Positions 52,800 to 63,639 of a DNA stretch of 64,000 bases are shown here, piece after piece. Source of the stretch: Macrophomina tecta (taxonomy: Eukaryota; Ascomycota; Dothideomycetes; Botryosphaeriales; Botryosphaeriaceae); contig JAKSGN010000023.1 in the NCBI GenBank assembly GCA_024180945.1, positions 1,488,001-1,552,000 on the forward strand, read 5' to 3'. The position numbers and the translations under genes are program-made. The stretch's first letter is position 1; each line of letters opens with the position of its first letter. A model generated the notes under the pieces. That model was given only the letters and a program-made list of their open reading frames with translations. It was not told the DNA's origin and ran no database searches.

Positions 52800-54654
52800 C
52801 TGTAGTTTACAAGCGAGCCGCCACTCCAAGCGAGCCGCCACCCTCACCAGCTTTCTACGCCTTCACACGCATATCGTTCAACAACGCATTAAAATATAAT
52901 AAGAAAAATAACTATCCTAGCTTAAGAAGCCTCCCCAGTATCTTTTTGGCACGTCCGAGAATTGTGCCCTGGCTCCCTACAGCGCCTACAGCGCGCTGTT
53001 TGCTGCCTACTCACACCTGATCGCGCCTTGCCTTGACGCATTTCGCCCTCAAGTCGCTCATTAACGTCATTTGAGCAATAGTTTCCATGCCCTCTGCCTT
53101 TGTTAAGGTGCCTCGCTTCTGGATCCGCTTTCTTTTGCGCTGTTTGCGCTTTGTGGCGGCCTCATTTGCCTTCTGAAGGCTGGAGACCTGATCGCGTAAC
53201 AAGACCATCTCATGCACCATCAGCTGAGCCCCCTTGGTAAGCCGATTAAGCGACTGGACGATTGACGCAGGCGAAGAATCTTGATGCCTTTGAATCCGAT
53301 CGCGAATTAGGGTTGATTGGGACTCTAGTTCTCGCGCGTTGCTTGGTGTTTTCGACTCCCATAGAGCAACCTCTGGGGCAGCTGGTGGTGTTGGCGTACG
53401 AAGCTTCACATCAAGCTTTGATAGCACCGCATCTGGGTCGTACGGCACCAGCCCAGCTCCTCGAAAGCTTGCGCAGATGTTAGCCTTTGTGATTGACTTA
53501 TCAAAGGCTGCTTTGAGGGCTGGTAGGAACTCAAGCTTTGTGATATGGTTGATGTGGTTGCGCGCCAAGCCTCCAATCTGATCCCCATACGCACGCTTCA
53601 ACGGCGAGAAGCAGCCCACATCAAGCGGCTGGAGCAGGTGCGACGAATGGGGAGGCATGCAGAGGGTAATAATCTTCTCCTCCTTGCAGATCGCCTGGAA
53701 TTCAAGCGAGCTGTGGCTCTCGTGGCCGTCGATAATCAGCAGCCGATGCGTCCCCACCGTAAGCGCCTTCGTATGCTTGTTGAAGTGCTTTAGCCACGCA
53801 ACCCCAAGCTCATTCGTTGTCCAGCCGTTGTCACTAACTGCGATGGCCCAATCGCCTGGTATATCGTCGTCCCCATACCAGGCAGAGAGGTGGTGCTTGA
53901 CCGCGAAGATGATGAATGGTGGAATCGCCTACTCAGCAGCGCTGATTCCTTGGATGACAGTCACCTACTCACGGTCGCCTGGCTGTACCGCCTTTGGTCG
54001 ATTGCGCGTCTCCGAGCCTGTAACAACGAGCTGAGCCAATATCTTGCCTATCATAAAGCCAGTCTCGTCGAAGTTGTGGGTGTCTTCGTCAAGGATGCCG
54101 TACTTCGCCTTCGTGCGCTGTACAAGCTTAAACCACTCGCTAAGGACCTTAGGATCCTCACACAAGGCCCGCTGGCGATCATACGGTCGATTCAATTGAG
54201 TTTTAAGCTGCGGAGTCCGCCCAACAAAGTTCCTTGGCCAATGCGTGCCAACCTGGCCAGCAGCGCGCTCAGCAAGCAGTTTATTAGCCATATCCCGCAC
54301 TGCATCCAACGTAGGCGCAAAGCCTCGCGAATCTAGGTCAAGTATGTGTTGAATAATTGCCTCCTCCTCGGGTTTTGTAAGCTTCTTTGAATTGGGCTCG
54401 CAATCGCGTCGTGAGGCGACGCCAGCGCGTCGGTCGCGGAGCGTGGTTCGGGGGATGTTGAACGTTGATGCAGCGCGCTTTACGCTCCGGATCTGCTTCT
54501 TATCAATAGCTGAAATAGCGAGGAAGATATCTGCTTCGTTGTAGGTTGATCGAGTAGTAGTTGGTTGAGCCATTGTAGTCGAAAGGTGACGCGTCGCGTA
54601 AAGTTGGTGAGGGTGGCGGCTCGCTTGGAGTGGCGGCTCGCTTGTAAACTACGT
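52800..54654 (-). mobile_element. Fot1-like transposon E7
   Basis: 1855 bp, TA-flanked (52798-52799, 54655-54656). The ends have TAGTTTAC and two AAGCGAGCCGCCAC repeats, identical at both sides except the first two bases on the left (CT for AC). Its transposase is closest to E4. Confidence 0.92.
52922..54573 (-). pseudogene. E7 Fot1-like transposase with two nonsense codons and a frameshift
   Basis: It starts at ATG 54573 (MAQPTTTRST). The stops TAG at 53967-53965 and at 53931-53929 both replace Trp codons of the relatives (TGG to TAG, a G-to-A change). NFDETGF, IDGHESH and QPLDVGCF are intact. Near 53070 the frame shifts. The frame then in use ends at 53011, while the CCHC knuckle (CRRCREPGHNSRTC in E4) lies in the alternative frame down to 52922. 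Confidence 0.92.
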
Positions 54655-54787
54655 TATTCTCTCTTGATAGAACTTTTTCCTTAGCCCTCCGAAATTCGAA
54701 GAGACCCCTACAGTCGCGCTTGAGCAGGGGGGCACAGCTGAAATGATGATCGATGGTGTTAACGAAATAATCGACAGCATAACTAAT

Positions 54788-54933
54788 TGTTGGATCAATC
54801 ACGTGTATTTGGCTTTCGCCAAGTGTAGTATATTCAGGAGAGGATAAAAGGCCACTCCACGGCTCCCCCCTTCCAACACCATGCCAATTCATCCCATTAC
54901 TACTGAATAAGCTGTCACAACACTTGTTCCAAT
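54788..54933 (+). repeat. LTR-like fragment, copy 2
   Basis: Begins TGTTGGATCAATCACGTG and ends TTGTTCCAATA. Shares its central part with 49331-49487. Terminal TGTTGGA and TCCAA(C/T)A are roughly inverse, as in Copia LTRs. Confidence 0.6.
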
Positions 54934-55080
54934 AGATAATGTATCATCAGTAGCTATTTAGAACACTGGAACAAGCAAGGTAGAGGGAATGACCTGAGTT
55001 TTATTGGCGAATGCTCTAGTGCTCGATAGTACACGGTAATTTTTGCAACTTGCTTTTCTAATTTTCATAAAAACTAATTA

Positions 55081-56897
55081 ACGTGTTTCACCACTCACCC
55101 GGCCACACCAGTCATCCGGCCACCCCACCAACACCAAAACGCTTCTTTGTACAATTATTCCACCACAACGCCTTGAATTCAATCGAAATTTCTATCTAAC
55201 TACTCCTTGATTACTAGGACATCGGCGGATTGTGTGACCTTGTAAATGGCAATTGCTGCACGTCGGCGGCGCACGTTGTCGTACAGCCGTCGCCTCCTGT
55301 TGATCAGCCTCTTCCTCCTCATTTTCTATCCCGTGAACCAAGAACTGCCCCTGCTGAGCCTGCAGAGCACCTCCCTGTGCAATATACCTTCGCCGGTATT
55401 GCTGCTTTCGTTTTCGCCGTTGGTGAGCTGTACGAAGCCCCGAATTCTCCCTTGCAAGTATTACAGCTGAATTCATCGCCATCTGACATCCTTTTACAAG
55501 TTGACTAAATGCTTGGCTTGTCGGGCTCTGCGATTGGCGTTGGATGAGATCCCGTATAAGCCGAGCCTGCTTCTCTAGCTGGGCTAGAGTATGAGGTGTT
55601 TTCGACGTCCATTGAGGTGCTTGTCCGCTAGCTGTGCCTGGTGGGGAGGGTGTTTTGGTAACGGTAAGCGACGATAAGACGCGTTGTGGGTTATATGGTA
55701 TAAGCCCCGTAGCTTGAAATCCACTTCTAATATTTTGATTCGTAAAGACTGATGGGCGCACCTTCGAGTATATTGTGAGAAAGTCATCTTTGTCAATATG
55801 GTGGATTCCTTGGCGGACGCTTTCTTGAACCTCCTGACCGTACGAGCGCTTGAGAGGCGAGAAACAGCTTACATCAAGCGGCTGGCGCAGGCATGCAGAG
55901 CGTGATTATATTGTTTGAAATGCAGTATTGGTCGAACTCAGGCGTTGCATGGCTGCTATGGCCGTCGAGGATGAGTAGACGGTGGGTTCCCTTAGTGCAA
56001 GACTCTGTGTGCGTATTGAAGTGCTTAATCCATTCAAATCCAAGCTGGTCCGTCGTCCAGCCATTGCCACTTACAGCAATTACCCAATCGGCTGGCAGCT
56101 CTCGATACCAGTTTGATTGGTGGACCTTCCCTGCTAGGATGATGAACGGCGGAATCGCCCAGCCAGACGCGTTGATGCCCTCGATTGCCGTTGTCCACTC
56201 ACGGTTCCCTGGTTGCACAGCAGTTGCTCGACCGGTCGTATCCGAGCTTGTGACGACCTTAGATGTCGCAATTACCCCCATCATAAATCCTGTCTCGTCA
56301 AAATTGTAGATATCGTCGTCGAGAATGCCGTATGACTGACGCGTTTCTTGGACACGTGTAAACCACGCGTTAATCGTGCCTGGGTCCTCGAATTTGGCGC
56401 GTCGTGAATGGAATTTTCGATTCCATTTCGTTTTAAGCTTAGGCTGGTTGTTGATAAAGCGAGATACCCAGTTCTTACCCACTGGCTGAGGTGAGGGATC
56501 TTGGCCACGTGCAGCGAGTAAAGAGTCTTGCCATTCTTCGTACGTCGATTATCTGAGGAGGAAATCCTCGCCGATCGAGGCTAAGGATCCACTTAATTAA
56601 AGCCTGCTCTTCAGATGGTTGCAGCTTTCGTTTCTGTGAATTAGACGCTCTCTGAGGTGTTGCTCCATTGAGTCGATCGTGGAGTGTAGACTTCGGAATA
56701 TCGTACGACGTTGCAGCCTTACGAACACTTGAAATTCCATTTTTCTGAAAGGTCTGTTTAGCAAGAAGTAGTCAACCTTCTTTCTGGAGCGATTTGAGGT
56801 TCTGTGTTGATGCCATTGTTGATTTTCGCGAAGACGCGTCTTGGGTTTGGTGGGGTGTCCGGATGACTGGTGTGTCCGGATGAGTGGTGAAACACGT
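55081..56897 (-). mobile_element. Fot1-like transposon E8 (different subfamily), decayed
   Basis: 1817 bp, flanked by TA (55079-55080, 56898-56899). Ends start ACGTGTTTCA, then two CCA(C/G)TCA..CCGG(C/A)CAC repeats. The unit is unlike the AAGCGAG type and like MITE E2. It lies at the broken edge of E9, whose sequence resumes immediately to its right but not to its left. Confidence 0.9.
55195..56816 (-). pseudogene. E8 Fot1-like transposase, multiple frame breaks
   Basis: It reads from ATG 56816 (MASTQNLKSL) with an early TGA (codon 15) and a broken DNA-binding region. A good frame follows from about 56482 (GKNWVSRFINNQPKLKTK), through NFDETGFMMG, to LDGHSSH and ending after LCMPA at 55874. 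There a small deletion removes the SSHLL segment and shifts the frame. It continues with QPLDVSCFSPLKRS and the C-terminal part, ending in a CCHC knuckle (CSNCHLQGHTIRRC) at about 55195. Related more to E1 than to E4/E7. Confidence 0.88.
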
Positions 56898-57143
56898 TAC
56901 TGGATTCGCTTCTTCTTGCGCTTTTTACGGCCTGTTGCGGCCTCATTTGTCTTTTGAAGGCCCGCGACTTCGGCCTGCAACAGAACAGCTGAATGCGCCA
57001 TCATTTGAGCCCCCTTTGCGAGCTGACTCAACGCCTCGTTAATTGACGTTGGTGAGCTATCCTGGTGCCGTGCAATCCTAACCCTAATAAGCTCAGTTTG
57101 ACTGACTAATTCAGCTGGGTTGTGTGGTGTTTGGGAGTCCCAA

Positions 57144-57156
57144 GCCGTAGCCTCGG
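57144..57156 (+). repeat. LINE2 target-site duplication, 5' copy
   Basis: GCCGTAGCCTCGG, identical to 61693-61705, marking the LINE2 insertion in E9. Confidence 0.95.
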
Positions 57157-57439
57157 CCGGATTATTGACGTGGGAGGCGAGACGGCGTACATCAGTGCTT
57201 TTGAGTACCGACCCAGGCCGCGCCGATGCTTTCGGTGCCAGAGCTACGACCATCTCGAACTAAGATGTAGGGGCGAGGAAAGATGCGCGAGGTGCGCCGA
57301 GCACGGCCATAGAGCCACGGACTGCTCGACTGGCCCTGAGGCATGCGCGGCGTGCGGCGGCCCACATCGGGCTGACGACCGGGGATGCCCAGTGTACAAG
57401 CGACTGTTGGAGGCAATGATTAGAAAGCAAAATGAGTAG
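57157..57439 (+). pseudogene. LINE2 ORF1, 3' part with three zinc knuckles
   Basis: The 5' end is lost at the insertion boundary. What remains encodes three cysteine knuckles in a row (CFRCQSYDHLELRC, CARCAEHGHRATDC, CAACGGPHRADDRGC) typical of the RNA-binding ORF1 protein. The stop TAG at 57437 overlaps the ORF2 start by eight bases (ATGAGTAG), as expected for coupled translation. Confidence 0.9.
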
Positions 57440-60400
57440 GAGACTGAAGAGCATCCAAGCGAACCTGGGGAAAAATATGACGGCGCAGTACAGCATCCTC
57501 AAAGACGAAGAGCTGAGGGACTTTAACATCATTAACATTTCCGAACCAAATTGCTTTAGGACGGCGGAGGGAGAAGTGGTAGCGGTTCCGACTTCCCACC
57601 CATACTGGACACAGTTCAGACCGACAACAACTTTGGACGGTCGATATCCGGTCTACTCTCTACTATGGATTAGAAAAGGCATCCCAGCTCGTCAGATTAT
57701 GGTGGCGTCTCCCTACATTACGGCAGCGCTGGTATCTCTCCCGGATCGGATAATTCTGGTGGTGTCAGTATATGTTCCGGCGAAGCAGTCAACTGAAGAC
57801 GTGGAGCTGAACAACGTGCTGACGCACCTCCGTAACGCAATCCTGCGAGCCAGAGAGGAGGTCAGCGGCGTGTTTGAAATACTCCTCTCTGGTGACTTTA
57901 ATCGGCATGACCAGCTATGGGGAGGTGACGCAATCTTTAACTCGCACCACATTGGGGAGGCGCTCCCGATCATCGACTTCATGGAAGACTTCGACCTGCA
58001 GTGCATACTTCCGCGAGGCACTATAACATATGAATCAGGGCAGCACCAATCCACCATTGACCTTGTATTTGCATCGCCCGGCTTGGCAGAGGACCGGATC
58101 ATCTGTCAGCCGTTCCACACAGATTACGGAGCGGAACATCGAGCAATTGAAAGCGGCTTCCTAACGCCGAGCGGGGAAGATCGAGAACAGCCACGGCAGG
58201 TCTTCAAGAATACAAATTGGGAAGCTGTGAGGAAGCAGGTGCGGCGACACCTAGAGGAGTTCCCATCACCAATCCCGTCGGACATAGAGGGCATGGCCGA
58301 GTACCTGACCCATGCCGTCTCTGCCGCGCTAGAGCGACACACTCCAAGAGCGAGGCCATCGCCATACGTCAAGAAATGGTGGTGTGCAGACTTGACCCAA
58401 CTTCGGCGAGCCTACACGCGGCTGAGGAACCAGGCCCGAACCGCACGGCGGATAGGACTGCCCCATCAAGAACTAGCGGACCAAGTAAGGGCGGCGGCGA
58501 AGGCTTTTCATGACACGATTAGGCGGAGGAGGCGATCATGCTGGAGAGAATTCCTTGCGGAGCGGACGAACATCTGGAAAGCCACGAAGTACCTTGGCGG
58601 CCCGGGGGCGCTGTCACAGATGCAGGTGGCGCGCTTAGAACAGGACGGGAGCTACGCCGAGTCGAATCAAGAGATGTCAGACGTGTTTCTACGGTCCTTC
58701 TTCCCGGATCTGCCGGTCGTAGAGGCCCGGACGGAAGGCATCGAACAAACGGGCCCTATAGAAAGTCAACTTGCAAGTGAGCCATTAAAAGAGGACGAGG
58801 TACGGAGGGCGATCTTCGAAGCAAAGCCATTAAAGGCTCCTGGAGTGGATGGGATCCCGGCGGCAGCATGGAAAGAGCTCTGGCCAGTGCTAGGGCGCCA
58901 CATCCATCAACTTTTCAGCGAATCTATCAGACAAGCACGACTACCTGGCCATTGGCGGACAGCGAAGATCGTCCCCCTACGCAAGACAGACAAGCGAAAC
59001 TACGAGTCGGCGGGAGCCTACAGGCCGATCTCGCTCTTATCAACATTGGGGAAGGCGCTTGAGTCCGTTGTGGCGGAGAGAATCTCAGCACTGGTGGAGG
59101 AACATTCGCTCCTGCCAAAAGCCCACTTTGGTGCGCGGAAGCAACGGTCGACAGTGCAGGCACTGACAGTGTTGCAGCAGCACGTGTACGACGCCTGGAG
59201 AGAGGGAAAGGTGCTCACACTGGTGTCCTTCGACGTGAAAGGGGCCTACAACGGGGTGTCCCGGGAGGTGCTCGTCCGGCGGTTACGAGCGAGGAGGATT
59301 CCGGAAGTGCTTGTCAAGTGGATTGAAGATTTCTGCTCGGACAGAAGTGCGTCGGTTGCCGTCAATGGGGAAACATCGGCTGTCACTGCCCTACCTCAGG
59401 CAGGCCTTCCCCAGGGCTCGCCGCTCTCGCCGATCCTCTTCCTGTTCTTTAACGCTGACTTGGTGCAGTCAGCAATCAACAAGAACAAAGGGGCAATCGC
59501 ATTCATTGACGATTACAGCGCCTGGGTGACAGGGCACTCGGCGGATGGAAACGTGCAGCGTCTCCAGGAGACGATAGTGCCAAAGACGGAGGAATGGGAA
59601 AGAACCAGTGGAGCGACGTTCGACATTAAGAAAACATCGCTGGTCCACTTCACCAGGAACAGTCGGCAGCTGGGCGATCAACCTCTGGTGGTGAAGGGTG
59701 TAGAAATCCGCCCAGAGGAGACGGCCAAGATCCTGGGAGTGGTTCTCGACACCCAGCTGCGGTTTAGGGCTCACGCAGCCAGGGTCGCAAAGAGAGGCAT
59801 GAGAGCTGCCCTGGCCCTCAGGCGGCTACAGGGACTCCAGCCGAGTGCAGCGCGTCAGCTTTTCACCGCGACGGTGGCTCCCGTCGTGGATTACGCCTCG
59901 CCTGTATGGGCCCCAGTAATCTCAAAGTCGCTGCTGAGAGCGCTGCAGCCAATCCAGAGGATGGCGGCTAGAGCGATTACTGGAGCCTTCAAGACTACTG
60001 CACTGACCATCTTGGAGGCCGAGGCAGGAATCGCGCCTATCAAGGTGCGGTTAAAAGAGCAGATGCTCCGTTTCTAGGTGTGCTCCTGCTCGCTTCCTCC
60101 TGCGCATCCATTCTGGAAGTTAAAAAGGAGAATTGATGTCAGAAACAGACGATACATCTCCCCCCTACAGCGCATTATGCGGCAGGCGCAGGAAGTCGAC
60201 CTGGACGGCCTTGAGACTATCGAGCCCTTTGGCAAGCACCCGTGGCAGGATAACCCGGCAGTGACAATTAAATATTCGGATACCGCTAGCAGCGAGGCGA
60301 GCAATCCGCCACGTTCCCAAGTATCCATTTTCACGGATAGGTCCGCTCGGAACGGACGCGTGGGGATCGGGATTTATTGCACGGGTGGTGCGGGTGCAAC

Positions 60401-61304
60401 GGTCATAGAGCATTCGGAGACACTCGGCAGCAGCGAAAAGATTGACAGCCGGCTTGCCGAGCTTGAGGCTATCAGACAAGCCGTGGCGCTTATCGACCAG
60501 GCATGGCCGCAGAGGGAGATCATAGCGCGACCGATCGCTGCACGAGTAAAACATGTCATCTACTGCGACAGCAAGTCTGCGCTGCAGTCTCTACTGCGAC
60601 CGAGACAGAAAAGTGGCCAGCTGGTGCTAAAGCAAATACTCGAGACCCTTGGCAAGATGCAGAGGAGAAATGTGCCGGTTATCGAGCTAAGGTGGGTGCC
60701 GGCGCACGCAGGAGTGCCAGGAAACGAGCGAGCGAACAAACTAGCGCTGCAGGCTACCGAGCCTGACAAAGCTATCCCGGACTGCGGTGTGCGGTTGAAG
60801 TCAGTCGCACTTGCGGACGTTAAGCGGGCTATCTCTCGAGCGTGGGCCAAGGAACTTAATGGCATCAAGGAGGGGCGCTTTACTCACACACTCGACAGAG
60901 CACTCTCGCAACACCACACCAGGAAGCTGTACGACAAGCTAAACACGGCAGAAGCGGTAGTGGTTGCTCAGCTTAGAACGTCGAGGTCAAGATTAAACGA
61001 GTCACTCCACAAGATCAGAAGAGCGGATTCCCCACGGTACGCGTGCGGACGCGGAGAAGAAACAACCAAGCATTTTCTGCTTAAGTGCACTCGCTGGTCT
61101 AGACAGCGTACGGAGCTTCAGAGAGTGGTAGGGAAGAGGTTCGGTGATATTTCGTATATACTAGGTAGATGGTCAGGAACGAAGCGACCGGACGGAAGGT
61201 ACCTCGACGGACTAGCGAAAAGATGGAAAGCTAACATAGCAACCGTTAAGGTAACGGCGGCATTTACGATCGCGACAGGACGACTGCGGGCAGTCACCGA
61301 GTAG
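57432..61304 (+). pseudogene. LINE2 ORF2: endonuclease, reverse transcriptase, RNase H; one in-frame TAG
   Basis: One reading frame of 1290 codons interrupted only by TAG at 60075-60077. Residues 1-230 are an apurinic-type endonuclease (LSGDFNRHDQLWGG, STIDLVFAS, YGAEHRAIE). The reverse transcriptase follows: KAPGVDGIPAAAWKEL, YRPISLLSTLGKALE, GLPQGSPLSPILF and the FIDDYSAW active site near residue 693. After the stop come RNase H blocks FTDRSARNGRVGIGIY, ELEAIRQAV and IYCDSKSAL, then WVPAHAGVPGNERANKLAL, where the usual last Asp (NExAD) is Asn. The end has a CGRGEETTKHFLLKC motif. It copies its own RNA into nicked DNA. As it stands it needs readthrough of the TAG to make RNase H. Confidence 0.93.
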
Positions 61305-61494
61305 TAAAGAAAAGAGAGCCACCATAGAGACTGAGATCTGGCTAGTTGCCACGCCGCTACAGGGACTGGCAGCACTTAGGAAGATGTCCTAATGATTGGC
61401 TAGAAGTAGGCTTGGAAAACCCACGGCTCGAGCGAGGAGTGTTCCTTTCTACTTCTTCTACCTTAGCGTTCTCTCCGCTCTTGTCTTCCTTTCC

Positions 61495-61514
61495 TTTTTT
61501 TTTTTTTTTTTTTT
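61495..61514 (+). repeat. T20 run in the LINE2 3' UTR
   Basis: Twenty consecutive T between the ORF2 stop and the (ATC)11 tail. Confidence 0.9.
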
Positions 61515-61658
61515 GCTTTTGATAACCTTGACTAGCGTGGTTTTCCCCTGTTTTGTTCCTGAGAGTGAGGGCTTTGAATGAACCGAGAGTCAGTGTAGGT
61601 AAACGTCTGCTCAGTGTTAGTTCTTCTCTATGGCCCGTGGAGGCCGACGGGGTGTATG

Positions 61659-61659
<1 letters not shown>

Positions 61660-61692
<33 letters not shown>
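61660..61692 (+). repeat. (ATC)11 3' tail of LINE2
   Basis: Eleven perfect ATC units directly before the 3' target duplication, taking the place of poly(A). Confidence 0.95.
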
Positions 61693-61705
61693 GCCGTAGC
61701 CTCGG
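61693..61705 (+). repeat. LINE2 target-site duplication, 3' copy
   Basis: GCCGTAGCCTCGG, identical to 57144-57156. Confidence 0.95.
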
Positions 61706-62980
61706 TCTGGGGTGGCGTTGGCGTCCGAAGTCGAACATCAAGCTTTGAAATCACGGCGTCTGGATTATGTGGGACTAATCCTGCGCCTCTGAATCCTCCA
61801 GTGATATTCTGCGGTACGAAAGCGGCTTCGAACGCCGTTTTAAACGCTGGTAAAAACTCGAGCTTCGTGATGTGGTTGATGTGGTTTCGCATCAGGTCCT
61901 CGATCCGCTTCCCGTACGCCTTCTTAAGGGCCGCAAAACAACTGACATCAAGTGGTTGGAGGAGGTGGGATGAATGCGCAGGCATACAGAGCGTGATAAT
62001 CTTATGTTCCTGGCAAAACGACTCGAATTCAGCCGAATGATGGCTCTCGTGGCCGTCAAGAATCAAAAGACGATATGCTCCAGTTATACGATCCTTCGTG
62101 TGCTTTTCGAAGTGCTGCAGCCACTAGAACGTAAGCTCATTTGTCGTCCAACCGTTATCGCTCGTTACGATAACCCAATCGCCTGGTATATCGTCGCTGT
62201 ACCAAGCTAAAAGGTGGTATTATCCCTTAAATATCACGAACGGCGAGATCGCCCACCCTTTCGCGTTAACTCCCTAGATCACCGAAACCCACTCGCGATT
62301 GCCTGGCTGCCTTGTCCTTAGTCGAGCACGTCGTTCGGAGGCTGTGACAACCACTGCGGCTGCAATAAAGCCCATAAGGAAGCCCGCTTCGTCAAAGTTA
62401 AAGATATCGTCGTCCACGATCCCGTACTTCGCGGTTGTATTCCGTACGATGTTAAACCAGCCCGTAATAGGCTCTAGATCCTCGCATTTAGCCCTCTGGT
62501 CATCGTACTTGCGATTCAGGCGTGTTCTAAGCTCAGGGGTCCGCTTTATGAAGTTAGTAGGCCAGTTCTTACCAACCTAGCCTCCAGCGCGGCCAGCGAG
62601 GAGCTTACTCGCCATATCTCCAACGGCTTCGGGTCGGGGCGGAAATCCTCGCGAATCTAGGTCGAGAATGCGTTCGACGATAACGGATTCTTCGGTAGGC
62701 GTGAGCTTTCGAGAGTTAGGTGCGCAATCGCATCGGGAAGGGATTCCTTTAGCGCGTCGATTCACGGTCCAGTAGTGGACGGCGTACTCCTTTGCAGCGC
62801 CTCGGGCGGTCGGAATTTGGGTTTTCTGGAGCGCTGAAACAGCTAGAATAACTGCGCCTTCATTATTTAATGACTGATGATGAGTTGGTTGAGGCATCGC
62901 GTCTTAAAGAGAGGAGACGCGTTTTGGTGGGGGGGGTGATGCACTCGCTTGTGTGATGCATTCGCTTGTGGAACACGTTA

Positions 62981-63639
62981 TAAGACCTGAGTCCAGTGTT
63001 ATAAGCCTTAAAAAAAAAAAAAAAAAAAACCTATATCCAGCGCCACCGCGTTGGATTGCCCGCCATACAAAATTATCGTCGGAAGGTGCTCGGATTCGCG
63101 CTAGGTTTTAGCCGAGACTTAGCAGCCTGCGCCAAACGATCATGACGTGGCGTCTCACGTACGCGGGGCTAACATGTTAATGGTGCATGGTGTTGCGAGC
63201 CTCAAAATGGGGAACCAGTCCGCGAAACTGATCATCGATTTCTGGTTGTTCTTCTAGCTAATGAGTGGCGTTGACCATAGACATTTATACTATAACCGAG
63301 GCAAACAGAAAGTTTAAACAAATCAGGCATTAAGGCATTTATTAACCAACGATTGGGCACATGTTCCATCACTTTTCTCAACTGTTTGCCAACAGAAATA
63401 TGGCGCATTCGAACAAAATCAGACAACAATTGGGCTCGTATACCATCAGGTTTTTTTTTTTTTTCTTACCAGCCTTCCTCAAGAATATTTATCATATCAT
63501 CAGCCGCATTAGATTCTTCAATTTCATCATCAGTATCCCAATCCAAATCCTCGCCGCCATCGTAACAGACATATCCTTCGCTAGAGAAGTCTGACTCTTC
63601 GTGGAAAGAGTAGCTTGTATCGGATACTTCGCCTTTTAC
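62981..63639. other. Intergenic with poly(A) and poly(T) runs
   Basis: About 660 bases with no gene. It includes a run of 20 A at 63010-63029 and 14 T near 63450-63463. Short open frames here have no coding character. Confidence 0.4.

Larger units (their letters stand above)
57157..61692 (+). mobile_element. LINE2: non-LTR retrotransposon, 5'-truncated, almost intact ORF2
   Basis: Bounded by 13-base target duplications. It starts within ORF1, so the 5' end is truncated as usual for LINEs. It carries the ORF1 end, the whole of ORF2 with a single stop, a 3' UTR with a T20 run (61495-61514) and an (ATC)11 tail. The order endonuclease, reverse transcriptase, RNase H and CCHC is that of I/Tad-like LINEs. 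Confidence 0.95.
56900..62897 (-). pseudogene. E9 Fot1-like transposase, split by LINE2
   Basis: It starts at ATG 62897 (MPQPTHHQSL). In-frame stops follow at 62579-62577 and three more between 62290 and 62120, each at a Gln or Trp position of the relatives. NFDEAGF, LDGHESH and QPLDVSCF remain. The frame is cut by LINE2 at 61705 and continues in the piece 57143-56900 (HNPAELVSQTELIRVRIARH to a basic KKRKKKRIQ). The final zinc-knuckle part is lost. Confidence 0.9.
56900..62978 (-). mobile_element. Fot1-like transposon E9, split by LINE2 and truncated at its left edge
   Basis: The right end is complete: ACGTGTTCCAC with AAGCGAATGCATCA and AAGCGAGTGCATCA repeats, then TA at 62979-62980. The body runs leftwards to 61706, is interrupted by LINE2 with a 13-base target duplication, resumes at 57143 and stops at 56900 where E8 begins. 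About 250-300 bases of E9, including its left terminal repeat, are missing. Confidence 0.9.

Noticed and set aside
61656..61692. Poly-Met run in the transposase frame near 61660
   Set aside because: It is the (ATC)11 tail of LINE2 read on the opposite strand, not part of the transposase.
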